64,000 nucleotides of DNA from Streptomyces calvus. Lineage in GTDB: Bacteria; Actinomycetota; Actinomycetes; Streptomycetales; Streptomycetaceae. Positions 25,576 through 33,459 of this stretch are shown here, in pieces. The notes under the pieces were generated by a model that made no database searches, was not told the DNA's origin, and saw only the letters and a list, made by a program, of their open reading frames with translations. A program made the translations under genes and the position numbers. The stretch lies in the NCBI RefSeq assembly GCF_006782915.1, contig NZ_VCNP01000056.1, positions 186,001 to 250,000 on the forward strand, read 5' to 3'. Each line of letters starts with the position of its first letter. The stretch's first letter is position 1.

Positions 25576-27321
25576 CTAGGAGGAGGACTCCGCGACCGCG
25601 GCCTCCGCGGGCACGGGCTCCTTGGACGCGGCCGTCGCGGAGACCTCGTCCGCGGGTCCCTCTTCGGCGGGCGCCTCGGTCCCTGCGGCCACCGGCACCA
25701 CGGGCGCCTTCCGTGTCGACGCCTTGTCCAGGCTGACGAACACCGGGCGCGTCACCGGCTCCGCCGGTTCCGGCTCCAGCCGCTGCGGCTCCTCGTCCGC
25801 CGGTGTCGTCCGCGGCGGCAGCAGGTCCAGGACCGCCTGCCGGTGGGCGTCGCTGGTCGCGTCGTCGTACGGGTCCGGCGTCGCCGGCACCTGGAGGCGG
25901 TGCACGGGACCCGCGCCCAGCCGGGCGTAGCCGCGGCCCGGCGGCACCTGGTCGACGGGCGTGGTGTGCGGCGGAGCCCCCAGCACCGCCGTCAGCTGCT
26001 CCGCCGTCGCGGCGCCGAGGACGACCCGCGCGCGCGTGTGCTGCCGCACCGGTTCGGCGAGGGCCTCGAAGCAGTCGAGCTGATCGGCGACGACCACCGT
26101 CACGTTCGCCGGGCGGCCGTGCCGCAGCGGCACCTGGAGCAGCGACTGCGGGTCCTTGCGCCCGTCCGCCGCGGCCAGGTGCGTGAACGCGGTGGGCCGG
26201 TCCAGCAGGAGCCACAGCGGGCGCCTGGTGTCCTCCGGCGGCGGATCGCCCGCCTGATGGGCGCGGTTGGCGGCGATCAGCCGCCGCTCCGTCTCGTGCG
26301 CCGCCCACTCCAGGCTCGTCGTCGCCCCGGTCAGCCCGCACTCGACGGCGAGCACCCCGTCCCGGCCGGTCAGGCAGGCGTACTCGCCGGTGTCGCCGCC
26401 GTCGACGATCACCACGTCGCCGTGGTGGAGGGCCTGCAGGGCGATGGAACGCAGCAGCGTCGAGGTGCCGCTGCCCGGCTGCCCGAGCACCAGCAGATGC
26501 GGCTCGGTCGAGCGGACGCCGGTGCGCCAGACCACCGGCGGGACGTCGCGCCGCTCCTCGCCGTGGGCGCCGTGGGTGAGCGGCAGCGTCCGCTGCACCC
26601 GGGTGGGGTCGGTGAAGCCGAGGACCGTCTCGCCGGGGGCCGTGACGAACGGCTGGGCGGCGATGTCGGTGGGCAGCGGGGCGAGGACCCGCACCGTGAG
26701 CCGGTTGCCCTCCTCGTCCCACCCGAAGTGGTACTCGCGGCCGCGTCCCGACTTCGCGCTGAGCAGGTGCTCGATCCGGGCCCGGGACTCCGGTTCGCCG
26801 TCGGTGAAGTAGGCGGGGTAGCGGATCACCAGCTCCGTGATGCGGCCCGTGTCGTCGAACGCGTACTCCGAGAAGGCCTTCTGCCAGTCGCCGCCGTGGG
26901 CGAAGAGCGGTTCGGGGTCCTCGGCGGTCGAGAAGTACGGCACCAGCGCCTCGTAGAGCGACTTCAGCCGCTCGGCCTGCGGCCCGTCGGGCCCCTCGGG
27001 CGCCCGCGGGGTGCGGTCCCGGCCCTGCCACGCCGCCGCCGCCATCAGCGTGACGACGGCGAGCAGCGGACCGTACGGCGCCAGCGCCACGACCAGCACG
27101 AGCGAGGCCATCGCGAAGAGCAGCGTGCCGCGCCGGTCCTTGGGCGTGGCGGCCCATCTGCGCCGCCCGGCCGAGGCCAGCCGGCGCAGTCCACGCGTTA
27201 TGGTGATCAGCGGGTGGAGGACATCCGTGGCGCTGTCGGCCGCCGTCCTGGCCAGCTCCCGGCTCCGGGCGAGCTGTGCGCTGCCGTTGCTCAGAATGCG
27301 GGGGAGAGGGCGCCGGGCCAC
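25576..27321 (-). CDS. FtsK/EccC-like membrane ATPase with degenerate Walker A
   Basis: A 581-aa protein with a helical N-terminus, a double membrane segment (LLFAMASLVLVVALAPYGPL, LAVVTLMAAAAW; about 65-95) and a cytoplasmic RecA-like ATPase domain. The P-loop at about residue 277 reads LGQPGSGTSTLLRS: Thr replaces the usual Lys, while the rest resembles EccC/FtsK. Other FtsK-like stretches are DVVIVDGGDTGEYACL and NVTVVVADQLDCFEALAEPV. The C-terminal 90 residues are Pro/Glu-rich and disordered. It follows a 64-aa membrane gene by 49 nt. A DNA- or protein-translocation ancestry is inferred; ATP hydrolysis is doubtful. Confidence 0.75.
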   Translation of the reverse strand: MARRPLPRILSNGSAQLARSRELARTAADSATDVLHPLITITRGLRRLASAGRRRWAATPKDRRGTLLFAMASLVLVVALAPYGPLLAVVTLMAAAAWQGRDRTPRAPEGPDGPQAERLKSLYEALVPYFSTAEDPEPLFAHGGDWQKAFSEYAFDDTGRITELVIRYPAYFTDGEPESRARIEHLLSAKSGRGREYHFGWDEEGNRLTVRVLAPLPTDIAAQPFVTAPGETVLGFTDPTRVQRTLPLTHGAHGEERRDVPPVVWRTGVRSTEPHLLVLGQPGSGTSTLLRSIALQALHHGDVVIVDGGDTGEYACLTGRDGVLAVECGLTGATTSLEWAAHETERRLIAANRAHQAGDPPPEDTRRPLWLLLDRPTAFTHLAAADGRKDPQSLLQVPLRHGRPANVTVVVADQLDCFEALAEPVRQHTRARVVLGAATAEQLTAVLGAPPHTTPVDQVPPGRGYARLGAGPVHRLQVPATPDPYDDATSDAHRQAVLDLLPPRTTPADEEPQRLEPEPAEPVTRPVFVSLDKASTRKAPVVPVAAGTEAPAEEGPADEVSATAASKEPVPAEAAVAESSS

Positions 27322-27370
27322 TGCTGCCTCCTGGTGGTGCGTACGGGCGGGCGGGGCGGGGTCGGGCGGA

Positions 27371-27565
27371 TCAGAACTTGAACCCGCCCAGCAGGCCGGC
27401 CAGGCTCTCGCCGCCCGCCTTGATGCTGGGTGCGATGGCCGTGCTGGCCAGATAGAAGCCGAACAGCATCGCCACCAGGGCGTGCGACGCCTTCAGCCCG
27501 TCCTTGCGGAAGAAGATGAAGACGACGATGCCGAGCAGCACCACGCATGAGATCGAGACGATCAT
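27371..27565 (-). CDS. Small two-helix membrane protein
   Basis: A 64-aa protein, MIVSISCVVLLGIVVFIFF then HALVAMLFGFYLASTAIAP, with two transmembrane helices joined by a short RKDGLKAS loop and a Gly-rich tail. The start follows an AGGAGAACT site. It is the first gene of a two-gene transcript with the FtsK-like ATPase, and such pairing recalls Spd-type spread proteins beside TraB-like ATPases of actinobacterial conjugative elements. The resemblance is by layout only. Confidence 0.75.
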   Translation of the reverse strand: MIVSISCVVLLGIVVFIFFRKDGLKASHALVAMLFGFYLASTAIAPSIKAGGESLAGLLGGFKF

Positions 27566-27617
27566 GTGAGTTCTCCTGGTTCGCGGGGACAGTCACCATG
27601 AGTACTTCCAGGCTCAC

Positions 27618-27646
27618 AGAATGTATCTATACGATAAAAGGTGCAA
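27618..27646 (-). promoter_or_regulatory. Promoter and AT-rich operator-like spacer
   Basis: On the minus strand TTGCAC (27646-27641) and CATTCT (27623-27618) are 17 bp apart, about 53 nt upstream of the small membrane gene. The spacer contains TATCGTATAGATA, an inverted repeat TATC-N5-GATA in unusually AT-rich DNA for this genome. GntR-type repressors of conjugative transfer genes use such AT-rich palindromes. The plus-strand remainder to 27835 is the ankyrin-gene promoter region. Confidence 0.5.
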
Positions 27647-27835
27647 CTGGGTGTTTTCTCGGCATTTCCCCTCGGACGGGCCTGCCGTGATCCTTACCTC
27701 GGGCGCATCGGGTCATGTGCCGCGCGAGCCAGTACGCTGGCGATTCACCCGTACGGATCTGCACCGCTCGCAGACGTACGTCCCGTCCCCCGGTGCACCC
27801 GGCAGGTGCATGTGAAGTGAGAGGTGGTCCGGCCG

Positions 27836-28228
27836 ATGACTGACGCCCCCGACCCCGAGGTCGTGGAGCTGGCGACCAAGATCTTCGATCTGGCCCGGCG
27901 CGGCCGGACCGACGAGCTCGTGGCCTATGTCGACGCGGGCGTGCCGGCCGACCTCACCAACGACCGCGGCGACTCGCTCGTGATGCTCGCCGCCTACCAC
28001 GGCCACGCCGACGCGGTGCGCGCGCTGCTGGAGCGCGGCGCCGACGCCGACCGCGTCAACGACCGCGGCCAGACACCACTCGCCGGAGCGGTCTTCAAGG
28101 GCGAGACCGAAGTGATCAAGGCCCTCCTGAAAGGCGGCGCCGATCCGTCCGCCGGCACTCCCTCGGCCGTCGACACGGCCCGGATGTTCGGTCGGGCGGA
28201 ACTGCTCGAGCTCTTCGGCGAGCACTGA
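27836..28228 (+). CDS. Ankyrin-repeat protein
   Basis: A 130-aa soluble protein with two to three ankyrin repeats: NDRGDSLVMLAAYHGHADAV, NDRGQTPLAGAVFKGETEVI and a shorter SAVDTARMFGRAELLELF. A helical cap, DPEVVELATKIFDLARRGRT, precedes them. Ankyrin repeats mediate protein-protein contacts; the partner is unknown. ATG 27836 lies eight bases after GAGAGGTGG; an in-frame GTG at 27824 overlaps that site and is rejected. Confidence 0.88.
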   Translation: MTDAPDPEVVELATKIFDLARRGRTDELVAYVDAGVPADLTNDRGDSLVMLAAYHGHADAVRALLERGADADRVNDRGQTPLAGAVFKGETEVIKALLKGGADPSAGTPSAVDTARMFGRAELLELFGEH

Positions 28229-28283
28229 GCGACACGCTCTGACCAGCGAAGACACGGAAAACGGGGGAGGCGGTACCGGGCCG

Positions 28284-28328
28284 CCGAAATTTCGGTCGCG
28301 GGAGAAGTGACCGGCGGGTCATCATGAC
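28284..28328. promoter_or_regulatory. Two short perfect palindromes
   Basis: CCGAAATTTCGG (28284-28295) and GTCATCATGAC (28318-28328) lie within 45 bp in the 299-bp gap between the ankyrin and HEAT genes. They are possible operator elements; no -35/-10 pair is clear. Confidence 0.3.
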
Positions 28329-28422
28329 GAAGTGATTCACGGACGCGATGGCTGGGCAGGTGTTGCCGCACCGCGCGGGCCGTGATCGGTCCGCATGGGC
28401 CACCGACGAGAGGCAGAGTGAG

Positions 28423-28482
28423 ATGGTCTACAGCAAGCAGGAAACGGCGGGCGCACCGACGTGTCGTCACGCGGCCAGGTAA
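28423..28482 (+). CDS. Candidate 19-residue leader or micro-peptide
   Basis: An ATG at 28423, nine bases after GAGAGG, opens a 19-codon frame (MVYSKQETAGAPTCRHAAR) ending TAA, an uncommon stop here. It lies 45 nt before the HEAT-repeat gene. Codon use is ordinary apart from the stop. It could be an upstream regulatory peptide or a chance frame; conservation would decide. Confidence 0.35.
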   Translation: MVYSKQETAGAPTCRHAAR

Positions 28483-28527
28483 TGCACGTCCCCGGTTGCG
28501 TCGACGCTTGATGTGAGGCTGTTTCCC

Positions 28528-29946
28528 ATGTTCGATCCGGTCATAGCGCCCAGCGGCACGCTGCTCGGCCTGCTCCAGCGGGGCCGCGGCGACGGTACGC
28601 TGCACGCGCTCACCGCCCCGCGGGCAGAGGCGCTCGCGGCGCTCAACCACTGCGTGCTCCGCGATCCGCGCCACGACTGGCAGCTGGAGAACCGCTCCCT
28701 CTACTACGCCCGCCTCTACCTCGACCTGCACGGCGGACTCGACGCCATCGAGGCGCACCTCTTCGACCCCGAGGACGTGCTCGACACCGACGAGTCACGC
28801 ACCGGGCTCGCCCTCGCCGTCCTCGGACACCTCGCCTCCTACGGCAGGCGGGACGCCCTCGCCCTGCTGCGCCGGTACGCCGCCCACGGCACCAACTGGG
28901 CCTGGGCCCTCGACGAGCTCGCCCTCCGGGACGACGACGCGGGCCTGCGCGCCCTCGCCACCCCGGTCCTCGCGCGGTTCGCCACCGACGCCGAAGGCGA
29001 AGCGGAACTGGCCGCCACCGTCCGCGACGCCTTCGAACCACGCCCCTGGCGGCTGTGGGCCGACGATCCCCGCGAGTCCGTCGCCGCCCGCGTCCGCGCC
29101 GCCCAGGAGGCCGGCAGCTTCGACCGCTGGCAGCGGCAGATGCGCCCCGGCGGCCCCCGCCCCGGCTGGAGCGTCCAAGCCGTCTTCGAGTGGGCCCAGC
29201 AGGGCGTCGAACGCGGCGCCGCCCTGCACGTCCCCGCCGCCCGATGTCTCACCGCCGTGGCGGGCCCCGAGGACCGCGCCGAGATCGTCCGCGCCGCGCA
29301 GGACGGCACCGAGGGAGCCCGGTGCACCGCCCTGCGCTACCTCGCCGACAGCAACGATCCCGACGCCCTGGAGCTGATCGAGGCCGCCGTGGCCACCGGC
29401 ACGTCCGGCGTCGTGGACGCCGCCGTCGACGCCTTCGAGCGGATGCGCACTCTCGCCGCCGTCGACCGGGCGCGCGGCTGGGCCCGCCGCCCCGACCCGC
29501 TGGGCGCCGCCGCCGGCCGCGTCCTCGCCTGCCGGGGCGGCATCCAGGACCGGGACGCGGTCCTCGCGGCGCTCCGGGAGGCCGTACGCGGCGAAGGGCC
29601 CGACGCGCCCACCCTGTGGACCCTGGTCGACGGCGCCGGGCGCCTCGGCATCGCCTGCGCCGCCCCCGTGCTCCGCCACGTCTACCGCGAGACCGCCTCC
29701 TCCCACCTGCGGGGCCGCGCCGCCCGCGCGCTCGCCGCCACCGACCCCTCCTTCGGCACCGGCTTCGCCGTCGAATGCCTGTGGGACTGCGAGGAGACCA
29801 CCCGCGAGATCGCCGCCCGGCACGCCGAGACCGGGGACACCCGCGTCGTCGAGCGGCTGCGCCGGCTCGCCGCCGACCCGGCCGAGGAGGCCGAGGTGCA
29901 GACCGCCGTGCGCAGCCGCATCGGCCCCGAGGAGACCGCTGTGTGA
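28528..29946 (+). CDS. HEAT-repeat protein
   Basis: A 472-aa helical repeat protein. It opens MFDPVIAPSGTLLGLLQRGRG and contains several HEAT-like helical pairs (for example CTALRYLADSNDPDALELIE, SGVVDAAVDAFERMRTLA, and the terminal ETGDTRVVERLRRLAADPAEE). Such solenoids act as scaffolds or phycobilin-lyase-like regulators; none of the catalytic classes can be assigned. ATG 28528 is preceded by GTGAGG; GTG 28513, which would add five residues, is part of that site. The gap to the next operon is 162 nt. Confidence 0.8.
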   Translation: MFDPVIAPSGTLLGLLQRGRGDGTLHALTAPRAEALAALNHCVLRDPRHDWQLENRSLYYARLYLDLHGGLDAIEAHLFDPEDVLDTDESRTGLALAVLGHLASYGRRDALALLRRYAAHGTNWAWALDELALRDDDAGLRALATPVLARFATDAEGEAELAATVRDAFEPRPWRLWADDPRESVAARVRAAQEAGSFDRWQRQMRPGGPRPGWSVQAVFEWAQQGVERGAALHVPAARCLTAVAGPEDRAEIVRAAQDGTEGARCTALRYLADSNDPDALELIEAAVATGTSGVVDAAVDAFERMRTLAAVDRARGWARRPDPLGAAAGRVLACRGGIQDRDAVLAALREAVRGEGPDAPTLWTLVDGAGRLGIACAAPVLRHVYRETASSHLRGRAARALAATDPSFGTGFAVECLWDCEETTREIAARHAETGDTRVVERLRRLAADPAEEAEVQTAVRSRIGPEETAV

Positions 29947-30108
29947 CGCGCCCGCGCACGGCGGCGTGAACGGCGGATGACCCGCGGGTCAGGTGTGCGT
30001 GGATGCCGCCTGACCTGCCCGGGTAAGGAGCGCAACGCTCACGGCACGTTCCCCGCCAGGAAAGATCCACGTTGACGTGGCCACGTCCGGCGCGGAGACA
30101 ACACCGGT

Positions 30109-31233
30109 ATGCGTGTCGTCATCGTGACCGAATCCTTCCCCCCCGATGTGAACGGCGTGGCCCACTGCGCGTTCCAGACCGCCCGGCACCTCGTCGCGCG
30201 CGGCCACGACCCCGTCGTCGTCGCCCCCACCACCGCGGGCGACGAACCCGACGACGGAGCCCCCTGCCCCGTCATCCGTGTCCCCTCCCTCCCGCTCCCC
30301 GGCTACCCGCAGGTCCGCGTCGCCCTCCCCAGCCGACGCCTGACCGCCGCGATCGCCGACCACCGGGCCGATGTCGTCCACCTCGCCAGCCCCTTCGTCC
30401 TCGGGGTGCGCGGAATGGCCGCCGCCGCCCGCCTCGGCCGGCCCGCCGTCGCCGTCTACCAGACCGACCTCGCCGGCTACGCCCGCACCTACATGGGCGC
30501 CGGCGAGGCGGCGGCCTGGCGGCGCATCCGCTCCGTGCACGCGGCCGCCGACCTCACCCTGGCACCCTCCGGCGCCGCCCGGCGCGACCTGGAGGCGCAC
30601 GGCGTGCCCCGGGTCAAACTGTGGCCCCGCGGTGTCGACACCGTCCGCTTCCGGCCCGACCTGCGCGACGAGGCACTGCGCCGCAGCCTCGCCCCGAACG
30701 GCGAGACCGTCGTCGGCTACGTCGGCCGGCTCGCCCCCGAGAAGCAGGTCGAACTGCTCGCCGGTGCCGCCGCCCTGCCCGGCGTCCGGGTCGTGGTCGT
30801 CGGCGACGGACCCAGCCGGCCCGGACTCCAACAGGCGCTGCCCGGCGCGGTCTTCCTCGGCCGCCGCACCGGAGACGACCTCGCGCGGATCTTCGCCTCG
30901 CTGGACGTCTTCGTGCACACCGGACCGTTCGAGACCTTCTGCCAGACCGTGCAGGAGGCCATGGCGAGCGGCGTGCCCGTGGTCGCGCCCGCCGTGGGCG
31001 GTCCGCTGGACCTGGTCGCGCACGGGCGCACCGGAGTGCTCGTCCCGCCGCGCGACGCCGACGCCGTACGCGACGCGGTGTGGTCGCTGGCCGCCGACCC
31101 CGCGCTGCGCGCCGCCTACGGCTCCGCCGGCCGCGCGATGGTCGAGGGCCGCACCTGGGCGGCCGTCGGCGACCAGCTGATCGGCCACTACGCGGACGTG
31201 CTCGCCGGGCGCCGGACGGCGGTGGCGGCATGA
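30109..31233 (+). CDS. GT4 glycosyltransferase (MgtA/PimB-like)
   Basis: A 374-aa GT-B retaining glycosyltransferase. The N-terminal domain starts VVIVTESFPPDVNGVAHCAF, typical of GDP-mannose-dependent mannosyltransferases, and the C-terminal domain has VGYVGRLAPEKQVELLAG and the E-x7-E-type motif FETFCQTVQEAMASGVPVVA. There is no signal or membrane anchor, so it acts at the inner face on a lipid acceptor, by family analogy. Its stop overlaps the next start (ATGA). It opens a three-gene operon. Confidence 0.88.
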   Translation: MRVVIVTESFPPDVNGVAHCAFQTARHLVARGHDPVVVAPTTAGDEPDDGAPCPVIRVPSLPLPGYPQVRVALPSRRLTAAIADHRADVVHLASPFVLGVRGMAAAARLGRPAVAVYQTDLAGYARTYMGAGEAAAWRRIRSVHAAADLTLAPSGAARRDLEAHGVPRVKLWPRGVDTVRFRPDLRDEALRRSLAPNGETVVGYVGRLAPEKQVELLAGAAALPGVRVVVVGDGPSRPGLQQALPGAVFLGRRTGDDLARIFASLDVFVHTGPFETFCQTVQEAMASGVPVVAPAVGGPLDLVAHGRTGVLVPPRDADAVRDAVWSLAADPALRAAYGSAGRAMVEGRTWAAVGDQLIGHYADVLAGRRTAVAA

Positions 31234-32435
31234 ACGACGCGTCACTGCGGATCGTGCGCCTGGCCAACTTCGTCGCGCCCGCCTCCGGCGGGCTGCGCAC
31301 GGCGCTGCGGGAGCTGGGCAAGGGCTACCGTGCGGCGGGACACCGGCCCGTGCTGATCGTCCCCGGAGAACGGGAGAGCGACGAGGAGACCGAGCAGGGA
31401 CGGGTGATCACGCTGCCGGGCCCGCTGCTGCCCGGCACCGGCGGCTACCGCGTCCTGACCGACCGGCGGCGGGTCGCCGCCCTGCTGCACGACCTGGCCC
31501 CCGACCGCCTCGAGGTGTCCGACCGCACCACCCTGCGCTGGACCGGCCGCTGGGCCAGGCGGGCCCGCGTCCCGGCGGTCATGGTCTCCCACGAGACCGC
31601 CGACGGCGTGCTGCGCACCTGGGGGCTGCCGGAGCCGGCCGCCCGGCGCGCCGCCGACGCGCTCAACGTCCGCACCGCCCGCACCTACGCGCGCGTGGTG
31701 TGCACCACCGAGTTCGCGGAACGGGAGTTCGTGCGCATCGGCGCCCGCAACGTCGTACGGGCCCCGCTCGGCGTCGACCTGGTGGAACGGCACCCGGCGC
31801 TGCACGACGCGGGGCTGCGGGCCCACCACGCGGGCGAGGACGGGACACTGCTCGTGATGTGCTCCCGGCTGTCCCTGGAGAAGCGGCCGGGGACCGCGCT
31901 GGACGCGCTGGAGGCACTGCGCCTGCGCGGCCGGCGGGCGGTGCTCGTGGTGGCCGGCGACGGACCGCTGCGGGCGCGGCTCGAACAGCGCGCACGCGAG
32001 CGGAACCTGCCGGTGACCTTCCTCGGCCATGTGCGCGACCGGCGGCTGCTGGGCTCGCTCCAGGCGTCCGCCGACGTCTGCCTGGCGCCCGGGCCCGCCG
32101 AGACCTTCGGACTCGCCGCCCTCGAGGCGATGGCATGCGGCACGCCCGTGGTGGCGAGCGCGTCGTCCGCGCTCCCGGAGGTGATCGGCGCGGCCGGCGC
32201 GGTCGCGGAGGACCGGGGAGCGGCCTTCGCGGACGCCGTCGAACTGCTGCTGGACCGTGCCGAGCCGGACCGGCGTGCGACGGCACGCGCGCGTGCGGAG
32301 TGCTTCGGCTGGGGGACGGCGGTGGCGGCGTTCCTCGCGGCCCACGACGCCCCGGACACCGCACGGGCCGCGGCGGCCCCGTTCGACGGCGGCGTGGCCG
32401 GGGCACGGCCGGTCGTGTCCGGGGGGCTGTCGTGA
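31230..32435 (+). CDS. GT4 glycosyltransferase, second of operon
   Basis: A 401-aa GT-B enzyme distinct from its neighbour: LRIVRLANFVAPASGGLRTAL at the start, MCSRLSLEKRPGTALDALEAL in the linker, and AETFGLAALEAMACGTPVVAS as donor-binding motif. The opening PASGGLRTAL is typical of the GT4 group that forms alpha-mannosyl linkages. ATG 31230 overlaps the upstream stop and its own stop overlaps the downstream GTG, so the three proteins are made in fixed proportion. Confidence 0.87.
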   Translation: MNDASLRIVRLANFVAPASGGLRTALRELGKGYRAAGHRPVLIVPGERESDEETEQGRVITLPGPLLPGTGGYRVLTDRRRVAALLHDLAPDRLEVSDRTTLRWTGRWARRARVPAVMVSHETADGVLRTWGLPEPAARRAADALNVRTARTYARVVCTTEFAEREFVRIGARNVVRAPLGVDLVERHPALHDAGLRAHHAGEDGTLLVMCSRLSLEKRPGTALDALEALRLRGRRAVLVVAGDGPLRARLEQRARERNLPVTFLGHVRDRRLLGSLQASADVCLAPGPAETFGLAALEAMACGTPVVASASSALPEVIGAAGAVAEDRGAAFADAVELLLDRAEPDRRATARARAECFGWGTAVAAFLAAHDAPDTARAAAAPFDGGVAGARPVVSGGLS

Positions 32436-33283
32436 GATCTCCGCGGTTCGTGGCCCTCGGGGACTCACTGACCGAGGGGGTCGGGGACCGGGTCGACGGC
32501 CGCTGGCGGGGCTGGGCCGCGCTGCTCGCGCCGTCGCTGAGCCCGGGACCGGTCCGGTTCACCAACCTCGCGGTGAGCGGGGCGCAGACCCACGACGTGC
32601 TCGAACGCCAGCTGCCCGCCGCGCTGGCGCTCCGTCCCGAGCTGGTCTCCGTCGTCGTCGGCGTCAACGACACGCTGCGCCGCACCTTCGACATCCGTGA
32701 GGTCGCGGCCCGCCTGGACCGGGTGTACGCGGCCTGCACGGCACAGGGCGCCGTACTGCTCACCGCGTGCCTGCCCGACCCCGGCACGATGCTCGGGCTG
32801 CCCGGGGCCCTGGCCCGCCCGCTCGCCCGGCGGCAACGGGCCGTGAACACCGTCGTCCACGTGCTGTCCGAGCGGTACGGCGCGGTCCATCTGCACGCCG
32901 GCGAGGGCGAGTGGGTCGGCGACCGGACGATGTGGAGCGCCGACCGGCTGCACCCCGGCGAGCCCGGACACCGCCAACTGGCGGTGCGCTTCCACCGGTT
33001 GCTGGCCGAACGCGGTCTCGCGACCGGTCCGGCCCCGTCGCCGGAGCCCGACACCCCGGCACCCACCGTGCGCGCGAGCCTGTGGTGGCTGGCGACGGCC
33101 GGCACCGGCTGGGTGGCCCGCCGGTGCACCGATCTGCTGCCGCAGCTGCTCGCGCTGGCCGCCGACGAAATGCGCCACCGGGCGCGGGGCACGAGCATCC
33201 GCCTCGACCTGCGCGCCTCCGCCGCCGTCTCGGCGGCCCTCGCCGCACTCTCCACGGGGGAACAGCGCCCGGGAGCCGCCTAA
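32432..33283 (+). CDS. SGNH/GDSL hydrolase
   Basis: A 283-aa esterase-type protein. Block I is ALGDSLTEGVGD with nucleophile S12, block II LAVSGAQTHD, block III VVGVNDTLR, and block V SADRLHPGEPGHRQL with the Asp/His. A C-terminal extension of about 80 residues includes WWLATAGTGWVARRCTDLL. There is no signal peptide. GTG 32432 overlaps the preceding glycosyltransferase stop. An acyl- or acetyl-esterase acting on the glycolipid made by the two glycosyltransferases is a reasonable inference from coupling. Confidence 0.88.
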   Translation: MRSPRFVALGDSLTEGVGDRVDGRWRGWAALLAPSLSPGPVRFTNLAVSGAQTHDVLERQLPAALALRPELVSVVVGVNDTLRRTFDIREVAARLDRVYAACTAQGAVLLTACLPDPGTMLGLPGALARPLARRQRAVNTVVHVLSERYGAVHLHAGEGEWVGDRTMWSADRLHPGEPGHRQLAVRFHRLLAERGLATGPAPSPEPDTPAPTVRASLWWLATAGTGWVARRCTDLLPQLLALAADEMRHRARGTSIRLDLRASAAVSAALAALSTGEQRPGAA

Positions 33284-33352
33284 CGTCTGTCGTCACCTTC
33301 CCGTCGTCCCCCCCGAGGGCGGGCCTCGCGGCGTCGGGCGCGTGCTCCCGGC

Positions 33353-33404
33353 GTGCCGGGCCCCGAACCCCGTACCGGACCGTACGTGGGTCGGGGCCCG
33401 GCAC
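33353..33404. terminator. Long bidirectional hairpin
   Basis: GTGCCGGGCCCCGA (33353-33366) pairs exactly with TCGGGGCCCGGCAC (33391-33404). Further imperfect complementarity extends outward to about 33330 and 33432 and inward to the loop, giving a roughly 100-nt hairpin between two convergent operons. Confidence 0.75.
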
Positions 33405-33459
33405 GGCGGGAGTGCGTGCGCCGATCCGCTCCCGACCGGGCCGGAAGGCACGGGGAGGT

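Noticed and set aside
27621..27815. 64-codon plus-strand frame upstream of the ankyrin gene
   Set aside because: It lies over a promoter region, has no ribosome site and no recognisable content.
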